In this document: one piece after another, positions 1 through 8,897 of the stretch
Layout: the number at the start of each line of letters is the position of its first letter
How positions within the stretch are numbered: position 1 is the stretch's first letter
Source of the DNA: Lachnospiraceae bacterium
Lineage (GTDB): Bacteria; Bacillota; Clostridia; Lachnospirales; Lachnospiraceae
Reading direction: 5' to 3'
DNA length: 13,965 nt
Assembly (NCBI GenBank): GCA_021199395.1
Contig: JAJQIE010000005.1
Location: forward strand, 1 to 13,965
Program-made: the position numbers and the translations under genes
Notes under the pieces: model-generated
Database searches by the model: none
What the model saw: the letters and a program-made list of their open reading frames with translations, nothing else
What the model was told of the DNA's origin: nothing

Positions 1-887
1 GATCCAAAATAATAGGTATTTGAGTCTATCGTATAAAAACCGGTCACCATGACGCCGTTTTCATCCACGTATTTTGTCTCTTTGATCCATTTACTCTTCT
101 GAACTACGCCGCTGCTGTTGCAATAGTAATAATTGCCATTGTATTTTACCCAGCAGCTGGAGTACCTCGTGCCGCTGGACTTAAAGATGTAGGTTTTAGA
201 ACCGATCTTTTTCATGCCGGTCACCATAACACCCTTGCTGTTTACATATTTTTTCCCGATCCACTTGCTTTTCTGCACGATACCGCTCGCGTCCGCATAA
301 TAATATTTGCCGCTGACCTTGAACCATCCCGTACTGTACTTGCTGGTGGTCGAATAATAATAGGTATTGCCTTCGAGCGTCACAAAGCCCGTTTTCCTCT
401 TTCCGGTATATTTGCCGTCCGATCCTACCCATTTATTCCCAACCCAGGTGCTGACCGCCATAGAGCCGTCAGACTGGAAATAGTATTTTTTATTCAGCCA
501 TTTGGAAACATAAAGAACGCCTGTAGTCTCTTTTGCGTAATATTTTTTCTTGTTTACGGTAATCCAGCCGTACTTCATCTTTCCATTCGAAGCAAAATAA
601 TACAGCTTTTCATTTATCGTGATAAAGCCGGTCTGCATGATGCCATTTTCATTAAAATAGTAACGGTTGGAATTAATCGTCACCAGCCCCGTCGCGTATC
701 CCGGCGATTTCGATATGGTATACATTTTACCCTCAGAGGTCGTTTTCCACGCGGCGTCCGCCCTCGTCGCCGGAGCAAAGAGCAGCAGGAACGCGGTGAA
801 AACGAAAAACAGTACCACTTTCGGCAATACCGCTTTCCCCGGAAAAACAGTCTCCGTATATGAAACATTGTCCTTATATGATTCCAT
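1..887 (-). CDS. Exported cell-wall/glucan-binding repeat protein, N-terminal part (C-terminus outside window)
   Basis: The reading frame is open from ATG at 887 to the left edge: 295 residues, no stop. Residues 1-23 are polar, 24-40 form a hydrophobic segment (VVLFFVFTAFLLLF), and an ADAA motif at 43-46 fits signal peptidase I cleavage. From about residue 66 the protein is wholly repeats of about 20 residues of the type TGxxxIxxxxYYFxxxGxMx, at least twelve, rich in Tyr, Trp, Gly and Lys. This is the pattern of the choline-binding/glucan-binding repeat families, which hold proteins to cell-wall polymers or extracellular glucans. No catalytic domain is visible in the part present. The start is supported by GGAG 10 nt upstream and a promoter at 950-978. 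It is divergent from trmB. The ligand (choline, glucan or other polymer) cannot be told from sequence. The overlapping frame at 680-892 is out of phase with the repeats and was discarded. Confidence 0.85.
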   Translation of the reverse strand, partial: MESYKDNVSYTETVFPGKAVLPKVVLFFVFTAFLLLFAPATRADAAWKTTSEGKMYTISKSPGYATGLVTINSNRYYFNENGIMQTGFITINEKLYYFASNGKMKYGWITVNKKKYYAKETTGVLYVSKWLNKKYYFQSDGSMAVSTWVGNKWVGSDGKYTGKRKTGFVTLEGNTYYYSTTSKYSTGWFKVSGKYYYADASGIVQKSKWIGKKYVNSKGVMVTGMKKIGSKTYIFKSSGTRYSSCWVKYNGNYYYCNSSGVVQKSKWIKETKYVDENGVMVTGFYTIDSNTYYFG

Positions 888-949
888 ACCATTCTATCTC
901 CATGTAATAATTGGTTTAATTAATTACGTTTTTTTAAATCTTCTTTAAG

Positions 950-978
950 ATTTTATCTTATATTTGTTACAAAGTCAA
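950..978 (-). promoter_or_regulatory. SigA-type promoter for the repeat protein
   Basis: On the minus strand TTGACT (978-973) and TAAAAT (955-950) are separated by exactly 17 nt. The predicted transcript starts near 943, giving a leader of about 55 nt before the ATG at 887. Seen in sequence, not measured. Confidence 0.65.
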
Positions 979-1013
979 TATGGGGATTGGTAAAAAATTG
1001 AAAAATACGCATC

Positions 1014-1041
1014 TTGACATTTTTTTCTTTTCTGAGAAAAT
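1014..1041 (+). promoter_or_regulatory. Probable promoter for trmB
   Basis: A perfect -35 TTGACA (1014-1019) is followed after 16 nt by a weaker -10 GAAAAT (1036-1041). It is divergent from the repeat-protein promoter with only 35 bp between the two -35 boxes. The predicted leader is about 65 nt. Confidence 0.5.
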
Positions 1042-1112
1042 GGAAGCAGTCATTCACATTGTAGTGGTGCAGCAAAACCGCCGCATAATAATTTACAGGA
1101 GAGAGCATTTCA

Positions 1113-1856
1113 ATGAGACTTCGAAATATACCCGGAGCGCGCGAGGCGATCGCTGAAAGTGATTATGTCGTACATGAGGATGTTATGAGAGACAATAAAG
1201 GCCATTGGGATACGGTATTTCCCCGTACACAGCCGCTTTATCTGGAGATCGGCATGGGAAAGGGTCAGTTTATCACGGAAATGGCGCAGAGGCATCCGGA
1301 CCGAAATTATGTCGGCATTGAAAAATATTCCAGTGTGCTCGTTCGCGCCCTGGAAAAGAGGAAGCAGCTTGAGGAGCTGGATAACCTGCTGTTCCTCCGG
1401 ATGGAAGCGGAGGATCTGACGGATGTTTTCGGTCCAGGGGAGATCTCCGGTATTTACCTGAATTTCTCCGATCCATGGCCTAAGGATCGCCACGCAAAGC
1501 GCCGTCTTCCCGGCCGTGAATTTCTTGCCCGCTACGACCGGGTGCTCACCCCGGAGGGCAGCGTCGAATTCAAAACAGATAACCGGACGCTTTTTGATTT
1601 TGCCATCATGGAAGCGCGGGAATCAGGCTGGCACATGACAGGATGTACCTTTGACCTCCACAACGACCGTGAGATGAGCCAGGGCAATATCATGACGGAA
1701 TATGAGGAGCGCTTCTCATCGCAGGGCAATCCGATCTGCAAGCTGGTAATAACCAGGCAGGAGCAGTCGGCATATGATAATTCAGGGGGGCAAACGTCAG
1801 CAATAGAAGCGCCTGCGCTCCGGTTCACGGCTTCATGCCCCGCCAAAAACATATAG
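1113..1856 (+). CDS. trmB: tRNA (guanine-N7-)-methyltransferase TrmB
   Basis: TrmB transfers a methyl group from S-adenosylmethionine to N7 of G46 in the variable loop of many tRNAs; it is cytoplasmic. Family marks in order: SAM-binding loop EIGMGKGQF (residues 45-53), acidic end of beta-2 in VGIEKYS (67-73), the catalytic-region motif NFSDPWPKDRHAKRR (117-131), TDNRTLF (155-161) and TEYEERF (195-201). The start is fixed by AGGAGAG 9 nt upstream of ATG. The core ends near residue 215, the usual family length; a further tail of about 33 residues, rich in Ser, Ala and Thr, has no family counterpart that I recognise. It stands alone or with a small ORF downstream, and has its own promoter. The identification is firm; the tail is unexplained. 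Confidence 0.95.
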   Translation: MRLRNIPGAREAIAESDYVVHEDVMRDNKGHWDTVFPRTQPLYLEIGMGKGQFITEMAQRHPDRNYVGIEKYSSVLVRALEKRKQLEELDNLLFLRMEAEDLTDVFGPGEISGIYLNFSDPWPKDRHAKRRLPGREFLARYDRVLTPEGSVEFKTDNRTLFDFAIMEARESGWHMTGCTFDLHNDREMSQGNIMTEYEERFSSQGNPICKLVITRQEQSAYDNSGGQTSAIEAPALRFTASCPAKNI

Positions 1857-1899
1857 AAATAGCTGTCCGGGCTGTTTTCTGTCTATGATGGAGGTTCCC

Positions 1900-2031
1900 A
1901 TGCGTATCCGCGGCTTCAGAAAAAAACTGTATCTGCTGTCCTGTTCCAATCCGGAGCTTGACCGGAGACTGCTGCAGCTTTGCCGTTCTGTTGAAGAGGT
2001 AAAGCTGCTTCTTTATCATTTTTTCTCTTGA
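1900..2031 (+). CDS. Possible small protein, 43 residues, unrecognised
   Basis: ATG at 1900 has an excellent GGAGG site 5 nt upstream (1890-1894) and an open frame of 43 codons ending at TGA 2029-2031. The product is basic at the start (MRIRGFRKK) with Leu-rich helical stretches (LYLLS, LLQL, VKLLLYHFF) and two cysteines; it could be an amphipathic helix. It begins 43 bp after the trmB stop with no terminator visible between, so it could be co-transcribed. I do not recognise a family. The only support is the ribosome site and frame, so it may be chance. Confidence 0.4.
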   Translation: MRIRGFRKKLYLLSCSNPELDRRLLQLCRSVEEVKLLLYHFFS

Positions 2032-2056
2032 CATTGTCCCTCTTTTTATCTATCAT
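2028..2056 (+). promoter_or_regulatory. SigA-type promoter for the ABC exporter operon
   Basis: TTGACA (2028-2033, consensus) and TATCAT (2051-2056) are 17 nt apart. The -35 overlaps the stop codon of the small ORF. Transcription would start near 2063, leaving a leader of about 126 nt before the ATG at 2189. Confidence 0.7.
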
Positions 2057-2072
2057 TACTTCACAGATGAAA

Positions 2073-2117
2073 TACCGTCGTTCATGAGCAATCTCGACGG
2101 TGTTTTGTTTTGTTGTT
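2073..2117 (+). terminator. Attenuator-like hairpin in the ABC exporter leader
   Basis: ACCGTCG (2074-2080) and CGACGGT (2095-2101) form a perfect 7-bp stem, 8 with a U-G pair, around a 14-nt loop. A T-rich run broken by G (GTTTTGTTTTGTTGTT, 2102-2117) follows. It lies about 10 nt into the predicted transcript, so it could act as an intrinsic terminator controlling readthrough into the exporter genes. The interrupted U-tract makes it a weak terminator on its own. Confidence 0.4.
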
Positions 2118-2188
2118 CGACAGTCGCCGGATATCGCCGTATCGAGTACTTTGTCGGACATGAACTATTATATAGGAAGGAGATTTTC

Positions 2189-4006
2189 ATGATTCGTACT
2201 ATTGCGAAGCAGGTAAAGGAATACCGGAACGCCTCCATCGTCACCCCGCTGTTTATGCTGCTGGAAGTTCTTATGGAGACGCTGATCCCCTATCTGATGG
2301 CGTCAATCATTGACGAAGGCGTCAACACGGGCGATATCAGCCATATCTACCGGGTCGGCGCGGTGATGATCGTATGTGCGCTGATCGGCCTTTGCGGCGG
2401 TATGCTGGGCGGACGGTTTGGCGCGAAAGCATCCGCGGGTCTGGCAAAAAATCTGCGTGCCGAGATGTTCAGCCATATCCAGACCTATTCCTTTTCCAAC
2501 ATTGACAAATTCAGTCCGGCCGGGCTGGTGACCCGTCTGACAACCGACGTGACCAACATTCAGAATGCCTACCAGATGATCCTGAAAATGGCCATGCGCG
2601 CGCCGGCAAGCATTATCTGCGCTCTGTTCATGGCCTTCATGATCAACGCGCGGCTGGCGTCGATCTATCTGATTGCCGCTCTGATCCAGGGCACGGTACT
2701 CATCTTTCTGGTGAAGCACGCTACTCAGTATTTCCAGCAGGTTTTCCCGAAATACGACGACCTCAACGCTTCGATCGAGGAAAATGTCTCCGCAATCCGC
2801 GTAGTGAAAGCCTATGTGCGCGAGGATCATGAGACTGCCAGGCTGAAGAAAGCCAGCGAAAACATCTACCGTCTTTTTACAAAGGCGGAGCACAATGTCA
2901 TCATCAACGCTCCGCTGATGCAGTTTACGGTTTACACCTGTATCATTCTGATCAGCTGGATCGGGGCAAAAATGATCGTCGCGGATTCCCTGACGACCGG
3001 CGAGCTGATGAGCCTTCTGACCTATTGTATGAATATTCTCACCAGCCTGATGATGCTCTCCATGATTTTTGTCATGATTTCCATGAGTGTCGCCAGCGCG
3101 CAGCGTATCTGCGAGGTGCTGAATGAGGAGCCGGATCTGACAAATCCGGAGCGTCCCATCATGGATGTGCCGGACGGCAGCATAACGTTTGAGCACGTTG
3201 ATTTCTCCTATCACCTGGCGCCATCCTCTCCGCAGGAGAATAAGGCCTTTGCTGATGCAAATGCTTTGCGTCCGGACGGCAAAGAGGACAGCCGGGAATA
3301 CGTACTGTCGGATATCAGCCTGGAAATCCATTCAGGTGAGACGATCGGCATCATCGGCGGTACCGGAAGCGCCAAGACCAGCCTGGTCAACCTGATCAGC
3401 CGTCTCTACGATGTATCCAACGGTGCTGTCCGCGTTGGCGGGCATGACGTCCGCGAGTATGACATGGAGACACTTCGCAATCAGGTAGCCGTCGTGCTCC
3501 AGAAGAACGTGCTTTTCTCCGGTACGATCTATGAAAATCTGCGCTGGGGCAATAAAAACGCTACGGACGCGGAATGCCGGGAGGCCTGTCGCCTCGCCTG
3601 CGCGGACGACTTTATCCAGGCGTTCCCGGACGGCTACAATACCCACATAGAACAGGGCGGCAGCAACGTATCCGGCGGACAGAAGCAGCGCCTGTGCATT
3701 GCCCGCGCGCTCTTAAAAAATCCTAAAATCCTGATTCTCGACGACAGCACGAGCGCCGTGGATACCGCTACCGACGCGCGGATCCGGCGCGCTTTCCGTG
3801 AGGACATCCCGAACACAACGAAGCTGATCATTGCGCAGCGTATCTCCAGTGTGCAGGACGCGGATCGGATCATTGTCATGGATGAGGGACGGATCAACGG
3901 CTTTGGCACTCATGAAGAGCTGCTTGCTTCGAACGAGATTTACCGTGAGGTATACGAATCTCAGACGAGCGGCGGCGGTGATTTTGATGAAAAGGCAGGT
4001 GATTAA
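2189..4006 (+). CDS. Heterodimeric ABC exporter, degenerate-site subunit (BmrC/TM287-like)
   Basis: A 605-residue half-transporter: six-helix exporter membrane domain (about 15-305), then a nucleotide-binding domain. Walker A is GGTGSAKT (390-397) with Ala for the usual second-last Gly; the Q-loop Gln is 438; the signature is VSGGQ (494-498). Walker B is ILILDD, with Asp519 where the catalytic Glu normally sits, and the switch histidine is Gln550 (IAQR). These are the marks of the degenerate-site partner in heterodimeric exporters such as TM287/288 and BmrC/BmrD, which export drugs, lipids or peptides across the membrane. An insertion of about 20 residues (roughly 345-368) follows the A-loop Tyr. 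ATG at 2189 is chosen over an in-frame ATG 35 codons upstream because AAGGAG lies 6 nt before it and the upstream stretch overlaps the leader hairpin. The partner starts 2 nt after the stop. The substrate is unknown. Confidence 0.92.
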   Translation: MIRTIAKQVKEYRNASIVTPLFMLLEVLMETLIPYLMASIIDEGVNTGDISHIYRVGAVMIVCALIGLCGGMLGGRFGAKASAGLAKNLRAEMFSHIQTYSFSNIDKFSPAGLVTRLTTDVTNIQNAYQMILKMAMRAPASIICALFMAFMINARLASIYLIAALIQGTVLIFLVKHATQYFQQVFPKYDDLNASIEENVSAIRVVKAYVREDHETARLKKASENIYRLFTKAEHNVIINAPLMQFTVYTCIILISWIGAKMIVADSLTTGELMSLLTYCMNILTSLMMLSMIFVMISMSVASAQRICEVLNEEPDLTNPERPIMDVPDGSITFEHVDFSYHLAPSSPQENKAFADANALRPDGKEDSREYVLSDISLEIHSGETIGIIGGTGSAKTSLVNLISRLYDVSNGAVRVGGHDVREYDMETLRNQVAVVLQKNVLFSGTIYENLRWGNKNATDAECREACRLACADDFIQAFPDGYNTHIEQGGSNVSGGQKQRLCIARALLKNPKILILDDSTSAVDTATDARIRRAFREDIPNTTKLIIAQRISSVQDADRIIVMDEGRINGFGTHEELLASNEIYREVYESQTSGGGDFDEKAGD

Positions 4007-4008
4007 GT

Positions 4009-5931
4009 ATGCCAGGACCAAACGCTCCGCGCGGAAGCAGACCGCAGGTACAGAATCCCGGAAAGCTGCTCAAAAGGCTGATGGGATACATCTTCCGCGA
4101 TTATAAATTCCACTGTGCCATTGTCTTTGTACTGATCTGTGCCAGCGTGCTTGCCAATGTACAGGGAACGCTTTTCATGAAAAATCTGATTGACGACTAT
4201 ATCACACCGTTTCTGCTGACAGACAATCCGGACTTCGGCCCGCTCGCCCGCGCGATTGGACGTGTAGCCGTATTTTATGTGATCGGCGTTGCCTCTACTT
4301 ATCTGTATAATCGTATTATGGTAACGGTCACACAGGGAACCCTCCGGAATCTGCGGAACGACCTGTTCTCCCATATGGAAACGCTGCCGATCCGGTATTT
4401 CGACACGCATGCGCACGGCGATATCATGTCCGTCTACACAAACGATATTGATACGCTGCGCCAGATGATCAGCCAGAGTATTCCGCAGATCATCAACGCG
4501 GTCTTCACGGTCGTCAGCGTGCTGATCAGTATGATTATCCTGAGTATTCCTTTGACGCTCGTCACTTTAGTCATGGTCTGCATTATGCTGTACTGCACGA
4601 AAAAGGCCACCGGACTCAGCGGCCGGTATTTTCTGGAGCAGCAGACGAATCTCGGAAAAGTAAACGGTTATATAGAGGAAATGATGAAGGGACAGAAGGT
4701 CGTCAAGGTTTTCTGTCACGAGGAAGAGAATATTGAAAAATTCACAGAGCTGAACAATGCGCTCTGTGTAAGCGCCGACCGTGCAAACACCTACGCCAGC
4801 TTTTTAGGGCCGATCAACGCCCAGCTCGGCAACGTCAGCTATGTAGTCTGCGCGATTGTCGGCGGAATTCTTGCGTTAAACGGCTTTGGCGGCTTTACGC
4901 TCGGCGGACTTGCCCGCTTCCTGACGTTCAACAAGAGCTTCAGCATGCCAATCAACCAGGTCAGCCAGCAGCTGAACGCAATCGTCATGGCAATGGCAGG
5001 CGCGGATCGTATCTTCCGCCTTATGGACGAGGAGCCGGAGACGGACGACGGCTATGTGACTCTCGTAAACGCAAAGGAGGAAAACGGCAGGCTGACTGAG
5101 TCAGACGCCCGAACCGGACGCTGGGCATGGAAGCACACGCATCAGGCGGATGGTTCCATAGACTACAGAGAGCTGAAGGGCGATGTGGTCTTCGACGGCG
5201 TAGATTTCGGGTATACCGATGACAAAATCGTTCTGCACGATGTGAAGCTATATGCTACGCCCGGTCAGAAAATTGCCTTTGTCGGTTCTACCGGTGCGGG
5301 AAAAACGACCATCACAAACCTGATCAACCGTTTTTACGATATTCAGGACGGCAAAATCCGCTATGACGGCATCAATGTCAACAAGATTAAAAAAGCCGAC
5401 CTGCGGCGTTCCCTCGGCATCGTGCTGCAGGACACTCATCTGTTCACTGACACCGTGCGTGAAAACATTCGTTTTGGAAAGCTGGACGCGACCGATGAGG
5501 AGGTTATCGCGGCGGCAAAGCTCGCAAACGCGGACGGCTTCATCCGCAGGCTCCCGCAGGGCTATGACACAATGCTGACCGGTGACGGTGCCAATTTAAG
5601 CCAGGGACAGCGGCAGCTTCTCGCCATTGCACGCGCTGCCATCGCGGATCCTCCGGTGCTCATTCTGGACGAAGCGACCAGCTCCATCGATACCCGCACC
5701 GAGCGTATCGTGCAGGAGGGTATGGATCACCTGATGGCGGGAAGAACCACCTTCGTAATTGCTCACCGTCTCTCCACCGTCAAAAACTCTGACTGCATCA
5801 TGGTACTGGAGCAGGGACGGATCATCGAGCGCGGCACACATGACCAGCTGCTTGAAGAGAAGGGGCGGTATTACCAGTTGTATTTTGGAGCGCCTGCAAC
5901 AAAATCGCCTTCGGTGATGGCAGGCGCGTAG
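4009..5931 (+). CDS. Heterodimeric ABC exporter, catalytic subunit (BmrD/TM288-like)
   Basis: A 640-residue half-transporter: membrane domain (about 25-320), then a linker with GRWAWKH (370-376) and an ATPase domain. Walker A GSTGAGKT (426-433), Q-loop Gln474, Walker B LILDE with catalytic Glu555, and switch His586 (IAHR) are all canonical. The signature is LSQGQ (530-534) instead of LSGGQ. Paired with the upstream subunit this gives one working site (this Walker A/B plus the partner's VSGGQ) and one degenerate site (partner's Ala/Asp/Gln plus this LSQGQ), the arrangement known for heterodimeric exporters. The start lies 2 nt after the upstream stop, so translation is probably coupled; the ribosome site (AGGTGA) is only fair. 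The linker of about 40 residues between the two domains is longer than in MsbA-type proteins. Confidence 0.93.
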   Translation: MPGPNAPRGSRPQVQNPGKLLKRLMGYIFRDYKFHCAIVFVLICASVLANVQGTLFMKNLIDDYITPFLLTDNPDFGPLARAIGRVAVFYVIGVASTYLYNRIMVTVTQGTLRNLRNDLFSHMETLPIRYFDTHAHGDIMSVYTNDIDTLRQMISQSIPQIINAVFTVVSVLISMIILSIPLTLVTLVMVCIMLYCTKKATGLSGRYFLEQQTNLGKVNGYIEEMMKGQKVVKVFCHEEENIEKFTELNNALCVSADRANTYASFLGPINAQLGNVSYVVCAIVGGILALNGFGGFTLGGLARFLTFNKSFSMPINQVSQQLNAIVMAMAGADRIFRLMDEEPETDDGYVTLVNAKEENGRLTESDARTGRWAWKHTHQADGSIDYRELKGDVVFDGVDFGYTDDKIVLHDVKLYATPGQKIAFVGSTGAGKTTITNLINRFYDIQDGKIRYDGINVNKIKKADLRRSLGIVLQDTHLFTDTVRENIRFGKLDATDEEVIAAAKLANADGFIRRLPQGYDTMLTGDGANLSQGQRQLLAIARAAIADPPVLILDEATSSIDTRTERIVQEGMDHLMAGRTTFVIAHRLSTVKNSDCIMVLEQGRIIERGTHDQLLEEKGRYYQLYFGAPATKSPSVMAGA

Positions 5932-5933
5932 GT

Positions 5934-5967
5934 AATAAGGGATCCTCCCGCAAGCGGGATCCTTATT
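5934..5967 (+). terminator. Terminator-type hairpin after the ABC exporter operon
   Basis: Immediately after the stop codon, AATAAGG pairs with CCTTATT and TCCCG with CGGGA around a CAAG loop, with a short bulge in the left arm: about 13 pairs. There is no long U-run after it, so it may depend on the stacked hairpins downstream or act as a 3'-end stabiliser. A second inverted repeat, GCGCCTGC/GCAGGCGC (5890-5897/5920-5927), lies just before it inside the coding end. Confidence 0.6.
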
Positions 5968-6039
5968 ACATCTCACTGTTAATGCGATTGGAGCGTAATA
6001 TAGCGCAACACAATTAAAAACAGCAAAAAGCACTCATTA

Positions 6040-6099
6040 AAAAAAGTGTGCTTCGCACACACTCACGAATTTACTAAATCTCAAGAAGCACACTTTTTT
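6040..6099. repeat. 14-bp perfect inverted repeat with competing inner hairpin
   Basis: AAAAAAGTGTGCTT (6040-6053) is exactly complementary to AAGCACACTTTTTT (6086-6099), with 32 nt between. The left arm can instead close a short hairpin, GTGTGC-TTC-GCACAC (6046-6060). The A-run and T-run ends give it a terminator shape on both strands. No gene covers it. Confidence 0.7.
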
Positions 6100-6106
6100 G
6101 CCGCGC

Positions 6107-6163
6107 CGAATGCGTATTGCGAAGCAATAAAACACCATGCGCATTCGTGCGCATATATTTTTT
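6107..6163 (+). terminator. Terminator hairpin overlapped by an alternative longer stem
   Basis: ATGCGCA-TTCG-TGCGCAT (6137-6154) is a perfect 7-bp stem with a TTCG loop, followed by ATATTTTTT (6155-6163): a standard plus-strand intrinsic terminator. Its left arm and loop are also complementary to CGAATGCG (6107-6114), pairing with CGCATTCG (6140-6147) around an inner ATTGC-GAA-GCAAT hairpin. The two folds exclude each other, as terminator and antiterminator would. Confidence 0.6.
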
Positions 6164-6206
6164 GTATAATAGGGAAGTTCAGAGAACTTTCCTATTATAC
6201 AAAAAA
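6158..6206. repeat. 23-bp near-perfect palindrome
   Basis: The arms 6158-6180 and 6184-6206 are complementary at 22 of 23 positions (the exception is a G-T pair, tolerated in RNA) around an AGA loop. The outer ends are T6 and A6; each arm contains GTATAATAGG. The T6 end serves as U-tract of the plus-strand terminator on its left and the A6 end as U-tract of the minus-strand terminator on its right. The form suggests a dispersed palindromic element; other copies cannot be checked here. Confidence 0.8.
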
Positions 6207-6250
6207 GGCGCCGGAGAAAGAAACACAGTTCCCTCTCCGGCACCTCCTTT
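6201..6250 (-). terminator. Intrinsic terminator of abfA, probably bidirectional
   Basis: On the minus strand GGTGCCGGAGA (6244-6234) pairs with TCTCCGGCGCC (6217-6207) in 11 bp (one G-U), extendable inward by wobble pairs, and is followed by TTTTTT (6206-6201). On the plus strand the same stem is followed, after ACCTCC, by TTTTTT. It lies about 65 bp after the abfA stop. Confidence 0.85.
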
Positions 6251-6311
6251 TTTCCTTATCTGTATTTTTTCAGAACGTCAAATGAAAAAAATGGGGCGTC
6301 CACCAGCCTTC

Positions 6312-8893
<2,582 letters not shown>

Positions 8894-8897
8894 GTCC

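Noticed and set aside
680..892. 70-codon minus-strand frame at the start of the repeat-protein gene
   Set aside because: It is out of frame with the 295-residue repeat protein, which has a signal peptide, repeats and better ribosome-site spacing.
2084..2188. Upstream in-frame ATG for exporter subunit 1
   Set aside because: No ribosome site, and the stretch lies in the leader hairpin; ATG 2189 has AAGGAG at ideal spacing.
2303..3331. 342-codon open frame on the minus strand opposite exporter subunit 1
   Set aside because: It is antisense to a well-conserved ABC protein, is rich in His, Gln and Asp as antisense frames of GC-rich genes are, and matches no family I know.
5971..6001. Possible promoter (TAATAT at 5996-6001) for a small RNA before the palindromes
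   Set aside because: No acceptable -35 box at 16-18 nt.
6046..6060. Possible CRISPR-like or short tandem repeat array
   Set aside because: The repeats are inverted hairpins, not regularly spaced direct repeats with spacers; no cas genes are near.
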